Source of the DNA: Fidelibacterota bacterium
GTDB taxonomy: Bacteria > Fidelibacterota > Fidelibacteria > Fidelibacterales > DSDE01
DNA length: 21,004 nt
Assembly (NCBI GenBank): GCA_011049095.1
Contig: DSDE01000188.1
Span: forward strand, 1-21,004
Direction: 5' to 3'
Shown piece by piece: positions 1-7,297 of the stretch. Numbering within the stretch: position 1 is the first letter of the stretch; every line of letters begins with the position of its first letter. Below the pieces are notes generated by a model. The model saw nothing but the letters and a program-made list of their open reading frames with translations, had not been told where the DNA came from and did no database searches. A program made the position numbers and the translations under genes.

Positions 1-65
1 ATACATGTGATTTTATTACCAGCATATTGTATAAATAGTACATTTATTTATCCATTCTATCCATT

Positions 66-1217
66 TTATAATCCATCATTAATTATAAAGTCTTTAGTGA
101 TAAGCTGAATCTGCTCCATTTCATCGATAGTATTATAAAAATGCGGCGCAAACCGTATCCAGCCTTCACGAAAGGAACAGTGAACCCTGTTAAAAATCAG
201 ATATTCAAAAAGAGAGGCAGTTTTTGAAGAATTCACAAGACTGAAGGAGGCAATTCCTGATGAAATGCCTTCTCCTCTTGGTGAATGACACGCTAATCCC
301 AGGTCTTTTAAGGCTTGGATTAAATAGTCAGTGAGCTTGAGAATATGATCACTGCTGCCTAAGGCAAGAACCTCATTCAGGAGTTTCACGCTTGCCTGAA
401 GTCCCACTGCACCAAAACTGCTCCGGGTACCCAGCAAAAAACGATCGGCCCCTGTGTTCTTAGCTTGATCATAATTAAAAAGGTCCATAGGTCTTTCTGT
501 ACCCAACCAGCCCTGAAATGGCGGATTAAATAATTTTTGAAAATCACCATCAATCCATAGAAAGCCTATCCCCTGAGGACCCATCAGCCATTTATGTCCG
601 CCGCAGCTAAGGAGATGGACGCCGCTTTCTTTTATATCTAAATCAAAGGCTCCCAGCCCTTGAATGGCGTCCACGACAAATATGCATCCATGCTCACGAC
701 ATAATCTGCCCATGCTGGGAATATCTGCTCTATATCCATTGATAAATTGAACATAGCTGATGGAAAACATTTTAGTTTGGGAGCTAAGGGCGGATTTTAA
801 CATTTCCGGCTCAATTTTCCCATCCACCGGCTCAATAAAATCAACGATTACCCCCTTCTCCTGAACTTTGAGAAAGGGCTGAATATTTGCAGGAAACTCC
901 CGCTTAACGAGTAGCACATGGTCTCCGGCTTTCCAATTAATCCCCGTAGCTGCCATAGCCAATCCTGTGCTTGTGTTCTGGGTCAGGGTCAGGCGATCCT
1001 CACTTGTGTGCAATATATTTGCCAGCTCAAAATGGGTTTCCTGGAATATCTTTTCCATCGGTGCCCATTCATCAATAGCGCCACTGGTGCGATATTCTAT
1101 AAATGCGTCCAGAGCCTCCTTTACCCGCAGGGAATAGGGCGATGTAGCTGCGTGATTAACATAAATACCATTTTGTGTAATTGGGAAAAGCTTTCGCCAG
1201 GGCTCAGGATTAAACAT
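66..1217 (-). CDS. Class V PLP-dependent aminotransferase (cysteine desulfurase / isopenicillin N epimerase-like)
   Basis: 383 residues, about the usual length for a fold-type I PLP enzyme of the class V family. Visible landmarks are NHAATSP near residues 21-27 (substrate/PLP entrance), NTSTGL at 81-86 (phosphate contacts), the PLP-ring pair D183 and Q186 in VVDAIQG, and the Schiff-base lysine K209 in CGGHKWLMGPQG. The C-terminal REGWIRFAPHFYNT stretch is typical of the SufS/isopenicillin-epimerase branch. I cannot align a cysteine-desulfurase catalytic loop with confidence: C350-region VHCSF is near the right place but sits in different surroundings, so desulfurase activity is not established. 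The ATG at 1217 has an AAAGGGA site upstream and lies one base after the stop of the lipoprotein gene, so it is the last gene of a tightly packed trio. Substrate unknown. Confidence 0.88.
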   Translation of the reverse strand: MFNPEPWRKLFPITQNGIYVNHAATSPYSLRVKEALDAFIEYRTSGAIDEWAPMEKIFQETHFELANILHTSEDRLTLTQNTSTGLAMAATGINWKAGDHVLLVKREFPANIQPFLKVQEKGVIVDFIEPVDGKIEPEMLKSALSSQTKMFSISYVQFINGYRADIPSMGRLCREHGCIFVVDAIQGLGAFDLDIKESGVHLLSCGGHKWLMGPQGIGFLWIDGDFQKLFNPPFQGWLGTERPMDLFNYDQAKNTGADRFLLGTRSSFGAVGLQASVKLLNEVLALGSSDHILKLTDYLIQALKDLGLACHSPRGEGISSGIASFSLVNSSKTASLFEYLIFNRVHCSFREGWIRFAPHFYNTIDEMEQIQLITKDFIINDGL

Positions 1218-1218
1218 A

Positions 1219-1527
1219 TCAATCCCTTTGCTTCCAGGGTCTCTTTTCCAAAATGTTTTCCTTCATCCCTACCTCATGGATGATTTGCAGAATTCTCTTA
1301 TCTGCAGTCTGAAACCTATCATAACAGATAATCACACCACCCTGCTCAGGCTCAATGGCAACAGTTAAAATTCCATCTTGTCTTATCAGCGCCTGCTTCA
1401 AGCTATCTAACTGAGAGCTTTCTGCCTGAGAATTGAAACTCACCGCCAACTCAATATATTGGTCTTTCTGGCATGCTGCAAGGAGCAGTAAAGCTGGTAA
1501 TATTCCATATATAAATTGGAATTTCAT
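1219..1527 (-). CDS. Small lipoprotein with an HMA-like (ferredoxin-fold) domain lacking CxxC
   Basis: 102 residues. An N-terminal hydrophobic signal ends in the lipobox LAAC, with C19 as the lipidated residue, so the mature protein of about 83 residues should be membrane-anchored on the periplasmic side. The mature part can be read as beta-alpha-beta-beta-alpha-beta: IELAVSF, a helix from SSQLDSLKQAL, DGILTVAIE, GGVIICYD, a helix from TADKRILQIIHEVGM, then a short end. This order, with the DGI..V..E...G...I.YD pattern, resembles heavy-metal-associated (HMA) domains, but the metal-binding CxxC is absent. The HMA resemblance is my inference from pattern. The gene is one base from each neighbour, which suggests co-translation with the aminopeptidase and aminotransferase. 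Function unknown. Confidence 0.75.
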   Translation of the reverse strand: MKFQFIYGILPALLLLAACQKDQYIELAVSFNSQAESSQLDSLKQALIRQDGILTVAIEPEQGGVIICYDRFQTADKRILQIIHEVGMKENILEKRPWKQRD

Positions 1528-1528
1528 G

Positions 1529-2503
1529 TCAGACTTTCAGTTTTCCATCTTGCATTATTAGAATGTCGTCAAACCAAATAGTGGGTTTGAATACAATCAT
1601 ATCAATGTGTAAAGTGCTGGTATTTTCTCCGCCAACATAGGATCTATTGTCGCCAACAGCAATATGACAGGTACCCAAAACTTTTTCATCTTCCAAAACA
1701 ACTCCGCTGACTTTGGCTGTGGGATTTGTGCCAATAGCAAATTCTGCAATAAAACTGGCATTATCATTTTTATCAAGCTCCATAGCTCGCTCAATCAATT
1801 TTTTAAAACGTTGCCCACTTATATTATTTTGATAATCAATCAGATAGCCATTTTTAAAAAGCAGCCTTGTCGGCTCGACAATATAGTCTCCACAACGATC
1901 AACAACTAAAACACCGTCAGCAGAAACCGGCGCAGTTTCCGTTTCACCATCAGGAAGATTAGTAAAGTCACCAGGTTTGGTCATCTTTCCAATGGAAACA
2001 GCTCCAGGATTTCCCAGCGTCAAATGCAAATCTGTTCCTGACGGAGATTTAATTTTTGCTGAGCGAGCTAAATCAAAATAGTTTTTCAAGCGTCTGCTGA
2101 CAGTTTCGATCTCATCGTAATCGCTTGCCAGCCCCCGAATAAAAATATCTTCAGTAATGCCCGGCATGGATGCAATTCTTGATTTTCGCTCTTTTGAGGC
2201 GCGTCTGCGGGCATGGGTATGGCTAATACTCATTACAGTAGGCGCCATAATTACATCGGCTTCCATCATCGCATCAGCAACCCATTTGGGCGGCTCTACG
2301 CCATTCATCTCTGCAACCGGGTAAACAATAAGACGCAGATCACGCGTCAGTTCAGCTCCCGCTTCCCAAATTGCCTGAGCGATTGCCAAGTTTGGCGGAT
2401 TGCAGATAATTAGCAAGCTTTCCTCAGCTTGCAGCGCCATACATTGTCGAACCGCTGTGCGGGCTGAATGGAGAAGTTTAGCTTGTTCTTTAATTTCTAT
2501 CAT
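1529..2503 (-). CDS. Aminopeptidase of the M29 / COG2309 (AmpS-like) family
   Basis: 324 residues. The C-terminal half carries the family landmarks: AEFAIGTNP, LEDEKVLGTCHIAVGDN, and STLHIDMIVFKP. In M29 metallopeptidases the equivalent glutamates, histidines and the HxD pair bind two metal ions, and all appear present here. The N-terminal half is a Rossmann-like region ending in APTVMSISHTHARR. COG2309 also contains non-peptidase members such as the NicX dihydroxypyridine dioxygenase, so a peptidase role is likely but not proven. It is shorter than the roughly 400-residue AmpS/PepS enzymes, like many environmental members annotated as leucyl aminopeptidase. An AGGAAAG site precedes the ATG. 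It is the first gene of a three-gene unit; the next start codon follows its stop by one base. Confidence 0.82.
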   Translation of the reverse strand: MIEIKEQAKLLHSARTAVRQCMALQAEESLLIICNPPNLAIAQAIWEAGAELTRDLRLIVYPVAEMNGVEPPKWVADAMMEADVIMAPTVMSISHTHARRRASKERKSRIASMPGITEDIFIRGLASDYDEIETVSRRLKNYFDLARSAKIKSPSGTDLHLTLGNPGAVSIGKMTKPGDFTNLPDGETETAPVSADGVLVVDRCGDYIVEPTRLLFKNGYLIDYQNNISGQRFKKLIERAMELDKNDNASFIAEFAIGTNPTAKVSGVVLEDEKVLGTCHIAVGDNRSYVGGENTSTLHIDMIVFKPTIWFDDILIMQDGKLKV

Positions 2504-2548
2504 AATTCTTTCCTGTCGATATTCTTGTACATTTGATGTGAGCGATAT

Positions 2549-2911
2549 TTAGACCGATTCCAGCGCCCGCCGAACAACGCTTTCAATATCCGCTTTTTTT
2601 ACCGGCTTTATAAGGTAATCAATGACACCAAGAGCCCCGGCGGCATCGTGGGTCTGCTGTGTTGGCTCTCCGGTCATCACAATGGCTGCCATATTATGCC
2701 CCTGACTCCGAAGTTTCTGTAAAAATTGGATACCTGTAATTTTAGGGAGCAAAATATCAGTTATTATCAAGTCATATTCTTTTTTATCTACTAAAACCAA
2801 AGCCTCGCTAACGGATTCAGCAGCGTCCACATTATGGCCCATATCCAGCATAAATTCTCTCAATGTTAGCCGAACGCTATACTCATCATCCACCAGAAGT
2901 ATTTTTGCCAT
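2549..2911 (-). CDS. Stand-alone CheY-like response regulator (receiver domain only)
   Basis: 120 residues, exactly one receiver domain. The acidic pocket D8-D9, the phospho-acceptor D52 (TDILLPKITG), the switch threonine T80 (VMTGE) and K102 (LIKPV) are all present, so it should be phosphorylatable. There is no output domain, so it probably acts by protein contact or as a phosphorelay intermediate. A GGGAGGAG site lies just before the ATG. No kinase gene is adjacent; the nearest one visible is about 16 kb away at 19078-20289. The 234-base gap upstream contains a promoter-like sequence. Confidence 0.93.
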   Translation of the reverse strand: MAKILLVDDEYSVRLTLREFMLDMGHNVDAAESVSEALVLVDKKEYDLIITDILLPKITGIQFLQKLRSQGHNMAAIVMTGEPTQQTHDAAGALGVIDYLIKPVKKADIESVVRRALESV

Positions 2912-2955
2912 AACTCCTCCCTCATAGCCCAGCCTTATGACAGGTTGGCGGCTTT

Positions 2956-2985
2956 AATATAGGAAAAACAAAGGTGATTCACCAA
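2956..2985 (-). promoter_or_regulatory. Candidate promoter for the CheY-like gene
   Basis: On the minus strand a TATATT -10-like hexamer (2956-2961) lies 18 bases from a weak TTGGTG -35-like hexamer (2980-2985). It sits about 45 bases upstream of the start codon at 2911. The -10 context TCCTATATT is shared with the candidate promoter ahead of ffh at 18344. The -35 match is poor (three of six). Confidence 0.35.
2973..2983. repeat. 11-base perfect palindrome in a candidate promoter
   Basis: GGTGATTCACC reads the same on both strands around a central base. It falls between, and partly over, the -35 and -10 candidates of the CheY-like gene, where an operator would be expected. Short palindromes also occur by chance. 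Confidence 0.35.
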
Positions 2986-3063
2986 AGAAAAGCTTGGCTT
3001 GGCTTATTTGTGGGTAATTCTAATTCTATCAATTTATTTCCTGGTCCCTTTTTAAACTGATTC

Positions 3064-3085
3064 AAAAAACAGCACATTCAGGCTG
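3064..3085 (-). terminator. Weak candidate rho-independent terminator after the UPF0316 gene
   Basis: On the minus strand CAGC and GCTG can pair around an 8-base loop and are followed directly by six T residues. The stem is only four pairs, so this is weak. Its place, about 60 bases beyond the stop codon of the membrane-protein gene, is right for the end of the ROK-ABC-HAD-UPF0316 unit. Confidence 0.25.
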
Positions 3086-3145
3086 ACGCCCTCCTTGTTA
3101 TAAATAGCCGCCGTCAAAACATACAAAATTCATCAGACAGCGAAG

Positions 3146-3742
3146 CTATTTGCGTTTCAGGCTCTGGTCTAAAATAGTTTCAGTTTTTGAATGTCCTTTC
3201 CCTATTGGGAAAATACCCTCCATCACCGACCGCACATCCTCGATAGATATAAAAGCTCCTGGATTATAATGTCTGGCCAAATCCAGGATTTTTTCTTTGT
3301 CTTTTCTTTTGACAATGCTAAAGAGAAGCCGGACATTCCCGCTGGCGCCAGTGGCAGAAATGCTTGTTATGCCAAAATTTTTCTCTCGTATGGCATCAAT
3401 CAAATTAGTGGCGTCTTTCTGAGTAATGATTCTAATGGCGACGACACCCATAGCCAGCCGTTCTTCGATAGTCATTCCCACATAATTACCCAGAGCAAAA
3501 CCGGTGGCATAGGCGAAATAGTTCACCCAGTTGGTAAGATTTTGCATAATCTGACTAATGGCAATAAGCCAGACAAACACTTCCACAAATCCAAGAAATG
3601 GGGCAATATAACGCATTCCCCTGCTGACAAAAATAATCCGCAGTGTGCCAACTGTCACATCACAAATCCGAGCAAAAACGATAGCCAGCGGAATAATCAC
3701 ATAACTAATAAGCTGCGGATTCAAATTTAAGAATTCACTCAT
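3146..3742 (-). CDS. UPF0316 membrane protein (DUF5698/DUF2179, YebE-like)
   Basis: 198 residues. Three hydrophobic segments fill the first half (about 11-33, 43-65 and 70-90). The motif ARICDVTVGTLRIIFVSRG at about 24-42 is characteristic of the DUF5698 part of UPF0316 proteins. The second half is a soluble alpha/beta domain of the DUF2179 type (about 100-180), a fold also found at the C-terminus of YitT-like proteins. The biochemical role of the family is unknown to me. A strong AAAGGAG site five bases before the ATG fixes the start. It is separated from the HAD gene by about 49 bases and is probably the last gene of that unit, followed by a weak terminator candidate. Confidence 0.88.
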   Translation of the reverse strand: MSEFLNLNPQLISYVIIPLAIVFARICDVTVGTLRIIFVSRGMRYIAPFLGFVEVFVWLIAISQIMQNLTNWVNYFAYATGFALGNYVGMTIEERLAMGVVAIRIITQKDATNLIDAIREKNFGITSISATGASGNVRLLFSIVKRKDKEKILDLARHYNPGAFISIEDVRSVMEGIFPIGKGHSKTETILDQSLKRK

Positions 3743-3791
3743 TGATTCTCCTTTCTAAGATATATACAAATCGAACCATCACAATCTCTTT

Positions 3792-4487
3792 TCAATTAGC
3801 AGATGCTCCATTGAGAAAATCAATTAGTCCTGAATCATTATAATCGCGAATGATCCACTGGGGTTGAGACTCTAAGAGCGGTCGAACTCTGGATTCGGTG
3901 GAAGCCACCCCAACACATTGATAATTCCAGGCATGGGCACAAGCTACATCGTGGGGTGTATCACCAAAAACATAGACATCTTCAGGGAAAAAGACAGCAT
4001 CATAGAGTTTTTCAGCTCGCTGTACCGCCAGCCGGCTCAGCTCATTCCTCTCAATGCTGTCATCACCAAATCCACCACTCTCAAAATATGCATCAAGACC
4101 AAATTTCTCAAGCTTTATGTAAGCACTTGGACGAAGGTTACCGGTTATAAGTCCTAAATAGAGGTCTTCCTGCGTATTGCACCATTCTAAAAATTCCCTA
4201 ACGCCAGGCACAAGGGTACTATCAGGACAATGAATAAATTCGTCATTCATGAGAGCAATAAAGCGGCGCACTATAAGAGCTTCCAGGTCGGGACGGTTGC
4301 TGTATCCCAGCTTTTTAAGCGCTTGCCGTATTATAAAACTGTCTGTACGACCTAAAAAATCTTTTGCTATAAAGCGCAAGTCCTGCTGAAATAATTCCAT
4401 AAATATTCTGCTGAAATAAATTCGGGGACAGCCGCCAGCAAAAATAAGTGTCCCATCGATATCAAATAGAAATAATCTTTTCTTCAT
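3792..4487 (-). CDS. HAD-superfamily hydrolase (phosphoglycolate phosphatase-like)
   Basis: 231 residues from the ATG at 4487. All HAD motifs are present: motif I FDIDGT with the nucleophile D9 and acid D11, motif II LITGN, motif III lysine in the YIKLEKFG region, and motif IV VFGDTPHDV. A helical cap lies between motifs I and II, as in phosphoglycolate phosphatase and beta-phosphoglucomutase relatives. The open frame extends 33 codons further upstream, but that part overlaps the permease gene and the HAD fold begins at MKKRLFLFDIDGT. An AAGGTGG site overlaps the permease stop and sits correctly before 4487, so the short start is chosen. Substrate is probably a small phosphorylated metabolite. 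The gene lies in the same unit as a sugar kinase. Confidence 0.88.
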   Translation of the reverse strand: MKKRLFLFDIDGTLIFAGGCPRIYFSRIFMELFQQDLRFIAKDFLGRTDSFIIRQALKKLGYSNRPDLEALIVRRFIALMNDEFIHCPDSTLVPGVREFLEWCNTQEDLYLGLITGNLRPSAYIKLEKFGLDAYFESGGFGDDSIERNELSRLAVQRAEKLYDAVFFPEDVYVFGDTPHDVACAHAWNYQCVGVASTESRVRPLLESQPQWIIRDYNDSGLIDFLNGASAN

Positions 4488-4498
4488 ACAAAGCCACC

Positions 4499-5278
4499 TT
4501 AGTGATAAAGCCGATAGCGAAATCTGACGATAGCGACCCACCCAAGCATAATAATAACAACAGCAATCCAAACTAAATCTTGCCATAAATCAGCAGAATA
4601 AATACCCAGGGCAACCCCTCTCATAAGATTTACGACATGGACAAGGGGTGTAAACCAAGCCAGTTTTTGCAGATAGGCTGGCATATCTGCAATTGGGAAA
4701 AATATATTGGACAGTAAAAAAAGCGGTGTAAGAAACATTGTGTAGTAATAGCTGTAAAGGTCTATGGAATTGATAAAAGCCGTAAAAGTGAGACCTATGA
4801 CGCTAAAAAGCATACCGGTAACTATGATGATTGGAATAATCAATAGCGCAGATAATGGACTCATAATCTGAAAAATAAGCAGAATTACCCAAAAAGCCAG
4901 CCCATAAATTAATGAGCGGGTCGTCCCCCAGAGTATTTCTCCGGCAGCGATATCTTCGGCATTTACTTGAGTCGTAATCACACCATCATAAAGATGATCA
5001 AAATGGAGCTTCACAAAGGCATTGTATGTGGTTTCAAATGTGGCGCCATTGGCGGCTGAAATAGCCAATAACCCCGGTGCAATAAATGTAATATAACTGA
5101 CGCCATCCATTTCACTGATATAGCCGCCAATACCCATTCCCATAGCCACAAGATAAAAAATTGGCTCAAAAAAATTTGGCAAAATATTATATTTCCAGGT
5201 TTTACCATATACAATGAAATTCCTGTGCCAGACAGTAAGGGCCATCGGCAATGAAAAGATTGGCAGGTACTGCTTCAT
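4499..5278 (-). CDS. ABC-2 type transporter permease (NodJ-like)
   Basis: 259 residues with about six hydrophobic segments (roughly 34-53, 62-82, 118-138, 144-169, 178-200 and 236-255), the standard ABC-2 exporter topology. The stretch NIFFPIADMPAYLQKLAWF, followed by PLVHVVNLMRG, is the conserved ABC-2 signature near the fifth segment. The N-terminus (VWHRNFIVYGKTWKYN, NFFEPIFYLVAMGMGIG) looks like the NodJ subfamily. NodI/NodJ are best known from rhizobial lipo-oligosaccharide export, but relatives occur widely in bacteria without nodulation, so the cargo here is unknown. Its ATG overlaps the stop of the ATPase gene in an ATGA junction, as expected for two subunits made together. Confidence 0.92.
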   Translation of the reverse strand: MKQYLPIFSLPMALTVWHRNFIVYGKTWKYNILPNFFEPIFYLVAMGMGIGGYISEMDGVSYITFIAPGLLAISAANGATFETTYNAFVKLHFDHLYDGVITTQVNAEDIAAGEILWGTTRSLIYGLAFWVILLIFQIMSPLSALLIIPIIIVTGMLFSVIGLTFTAFINSIDLYSYYYTMFLTPLFLLSNIFFPIADMPAYLQKLAWFTPLVHVVNLMRGVALGIYSADLWQDLVWIAVVIIMLGWVAIVRFRYRLYH

Positions 5279-6207
5279 TCCCGCAAATGCCTCCCTGTCA
5301 GCTTGAGAAAAAGGTCTTCCAGTGTGCTGCGTCGAAGTGTAAACATAGGAGCTGTCGGCTTTATTTGCTGAATCTGTGCCACAATCTCATTGCTGCGGTT
5401 GCTGTATATTAAAATTTTATCATCCAGAATCTCATAAAAAAGCATATAAGCTTCTATCGATTTTAATAAACTGCCCGTTTCCGCCTCAACTTGAGAAATG
5501 CTCAGCACATCTCGTCCCACTGATTTATAGATAAGCTCCTGTGGCTTGCCCTCGGCGATGATTTTTCCCTGATCAATAATTGCCAGGCGGTCACAAAGCT
5601 GCTCGGCTTCATCCATATAGTGTGTCGTGAGAAGCTGTGTGATGCCAGTATTGCGAAGCTGACGCATCTTCGACCATAAAATCTGTCTCGACTGCGGGTC
5701 CAGCCCGGTGGTTGGCTCATCCAAAACTAATATTTTGGGATTATTTATCAGAGCGCGGGCAATCATTAGCCTCCGCTTCATACCGCCGCTGAGCTTACGC
5801 ACACTGTCATTATCCCGCTCCCGTAAATGGACAAAATCCAGCAGCTCATTGGTTTTACGCTTAACAACGGATCGGGACAGGCGATGATGAAAACCGTGTA
5901 CTTGCATATTTTGCCTGACTGTGATTTCCATGTCAAGATTATTTTCCTGAGTCACCACACCTAAAAGAGATTTGATTTTTCTCATATCCCTGGGAAATTC
6001 CATACCACTAACCCGTAAGATTCCCGAAGTGACTGGCGCGCTGCCATAGATCATCTTCATTGTGGAGCTTTTGCCGGCGCCATTGGGTCCAAGGAATCCG
6101 TAAATTTCACCTGCTTTAATTGAGAAATCGATACCATTGACGGCGATAAAATCGTCATAGCGTTTCAAAAGCTTTTCCGCGAAAATAATCGGCGCTGAAT
6201 GAATCAT
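5275..6207 (-). CDS. ABC transporter ATP-binding protein (NodI-like)
   Basis: 310 residues. Walker A is GPNGAGKS at 40-47, Q-loop Q87 (VVTQENN), signature LSGGMKRR at 139-146, Walker B ILVLDEP at 159-165 followed by TTGLD, and the H-loop histidine H196. The LSGGMKRRL form of the signature and the roughly 75-residue C-terminal extension are typical of NodI/DrrA-type exporters. It partners the overlapping permease gene. The ATG at 6207 begins the protein logically (MIHSAPIIFAEKLLKRY), but no good ribosome binding site precedes it. The ROK gene ends only 11 bases upstream, so translation may rely on coupling. Confidence 0.94.
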   Translation of the reverse strand: MIHSAPIIFAEKLLKRYDDFIAVNGIDFSIKAGEIYGFLGPNGAGKSSTMKMIYGSAPVTSGILRVSGMEFPRDMRKIKSLLGVVTQENNLDMEITVRQNMQVHGFHHRLSRSVVKRKTNELLDFVHLRERDNDSVRKLSGGMKRRLMIARALINNPKILVLDEPTTGLDPQSRQILWSKMRQLRNTGITQLLTTHYMDEAEQLCDRLAIIDQGKIIAEGKPQELIYKSVGRDVLSISQVEAETGSLLKSIEAYMLFYEILDDKILIYSNRSNEIVAQIQQIKPTAPMFTLRRSTLEDLFLKLTGRHLRE

Positions 6208-6218
6208 ATCTTATTGGT

Positions 6219-7118
6219 TTAAATAGAAAATTTACTGTGAATCAAACCGGCAGCGCCAACAATCGTAGCACATTCACCTAGCTGACTTTTAGCAATAATG
6301 AGGTTTTTACGAATAGGCTCAAAAAGATATGGCCGCAATGTCTCTTCCAATGCTGGTGAAAAGTATTCCCAATTTGCTGCAATACTACCGCCTACAACCA
6401 GGATTTCGGGATCAAAAGCGCTGACCAGGGGTACCAGTGTCATAGCCAAATGACTGCCAAACTCGGCAAATGTTTCAATGCAGAAGGCGTCGCCATGGAG
6501 AGCACCTTCACCAATATCTTCGGGCTTTTTGGTTTTTCCACTGAGATTTTTATACATTTTGGCCAACCCTCTGCCACTGATAAAGTCTTCGTATTCACCA
6601 TCCAGATAGGGGATTCTGGCAATTTCGGTGGCAGTGCCTGTGGCGCCGTGAAGAATTTCTCCATTGATAATAAGGGCAAAACCAAATCCAGTGCCTAAGG
6701 TTATGGCCATGACATGCTTTTTCCCTCGGGCTTCACCACCGCGCTGTTCACCCAAAGCAAAACAATTGGCATCATTATCCACAAAAACGGAAATACCCAG
6801 CTTTTTTTCCAGTTTACGCTTTAATGGGAAATTACGAAAGACTTTAAGATTCAGCGTATTTAAAATTTTTCCTGAGTAGGGGTCCAATGGTCCGGGGCTG
6901 CCAATTCCCACACCGCCAATATCTGAAAGTGTTTTACCATTTATATCAAGGGTCTCAAGCACCCCATTGGCCAAACTATCAAGCAGCTCGTCTGCTGATT
7001 TTGCGTGCCTCGATGAGTAGCGCTGGGTTTCTCCAATAATCTCATTTTGCTCGCTAACAATTCCTACATGAAATTTCGTCCCGCCAAGATCAATCCCTAT
7101 CGTCTGTTTCTTTTCCAT
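6219..7118 (-). CDS. ROK-family sugar kinase lacking the zinc-binding motif
   Basis: 299 residues, the usual ROK length. The ATP-binding phosphate-1 motif GIDLGGTK (8-15), the catalytic aspartate D116 in VDNDAN, and phosphate-2 GTGFG (142-146) are clear. E165 in TATEIARI matches the sugar-contacting glutamate of the usual EIGH motif. The following histidine and the CxCGxxGCxE zinc site of most ROK kinases and repressors are absent; the region reads DGEYEDFISGRG instead. There is no N-terminal helix-turn-helix, so it is a kinase rather than a NagC-type repressor. It would phosphorylate a hexose or hexosamine, identity unknown. It is the first gene of a unit with NodIJ-type exporter genes and a HAD phosphatase, after a gap with a candidate operator. 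Confidence 0.9.
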   Translation of the reverse strand: MEKKQTIGIDLGGTKFHVGIVSEQNEIIGETQRYSSRHAKSADELLDSLANGVLETLDINGKTLSDIGGVGIGSPGPLDPYSGKILNTLNLKVFRNFPLKRKLEKKLGISVFVDNDANCFALGEQRGGEARGKKHVMAITLGTGFGFALIINGEILHGATGTATEIARIPYLDGEYEDFISGRGLAKMYKNLSGKTKKPEDIGEGALHGDAFCIETFAEFGSHLAMTLVPLVSAFDPEILVVGGSIAANWEYFSPALEETLRPYLFEPIRKNLIIAKSQLGECATIVGAAGLIHSKFSI

Positions 7119-7159
7119 TATTCAATTATCCTGCTTCCCTGTCGTTTTATAAGGTTTCA

Positions 7160-7177
7160 CCACAAGTAGATTTGTGG
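7160..7177. repeat. 18-base inverted repeat upstream of the ROK kinase gene
   Basis: CCACAA and TTGTGG form a perfect 6-base inverted repeat around a 6-base spacer. It lies about 42 bases before the ROK start codon and just downstream of a weak promoter candidate, so it would cover the transcription start. No run of T follows on the minus strand, so it does not look like a terminator for smc. An operator or a 5'-leader hairpin is possible. Confidence 0.45.
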
Positions 7178-7179
7178 AT

Positions 7180-7210
7180 ATTTTATCATTATTTGCCACT
7201 ATGTATCCAA
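7180..7210 (-). promoter_or_regulatory. Weak candidate promoter for the ROK-ABC-HAD unit
   Basis: On the minus strand TTGGAT (7205-7210) and TAAAAT (7180-7185) are separated by 19 bases, in the 179-base gap after smc. The -10 is reasonable and the -35 and spacing are poor. The call rests mainly on position ahead of a new transcription unit and on the adjacent inverted repeat. Confidence 0.25.
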
Positions 7211-7297
7211 GTTTTATTTCCCCTATACTGGCTGCTTTTCAATAATGCCTCTTTTTTAAAATGCTTCACCGGTCAACCTTTCCATATTGCTGCTATA

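Larger units (their letters stand above)
2912..3145. other. Intergenic region between the UPF0316 gene and the CheY-like gene
   Basis: This is the longest gap in the window (234 bases). It holds a weak hairpin followed by six T residues on the minus strand (3064-3085), an unexplained AAGGAGG at 3090-3096, a perfect 11-base palindrome at 2973-2983, and a promoter-like pair at 2956-2985. A 32-codon open frame at 2979-3077 is possible but weak. I see no tRNA- or riboswitch-like structure. Confidence 0.6.

Noticed and set aside
1..65. Start of another gene at the left edge (ATG at 6 on the minus strand)
   Set aside because: Only two codons are visible and the upstream site is weak, so it cannot be supported. 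The two AATGGATA copies nearby are too short to call a repeat.
918..1283. 121-codon plus-strand open frame
   Set aside because: It lies antisense to the class V aminotransferase and lipoprotein genes, has no recognisable domain, and both minus-strand genes are clearly real.
2504..2548. Possible selenocysteine TGA or split gene in short gaps near the CheY-like gene
   Set aside because: selA prompted a check of gene ends and gaps for in-frame TGA continuations; none gave a recognisable extension.
3191..3730. 179-codon plus-strand open frame
   Set aside because: It is the antisense shadow of the UPF0316 gene; its translation shows no family signature and is rich in His, Asn and Ser, as expected for an antisense frame.
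4488..4586. Upstream extension of the HAD gene into the permease gene
   Set aside because: The HAD fold starts at the ATG at 4487 with a good AAGGTGG site; the extra 33 residues are in another frame of the permease coding sequence.
7160..7177. Terminator of smc
   Set aside because: The inverted repeat is good, but TGAAACC rather than a T-run follows on the minus strand.
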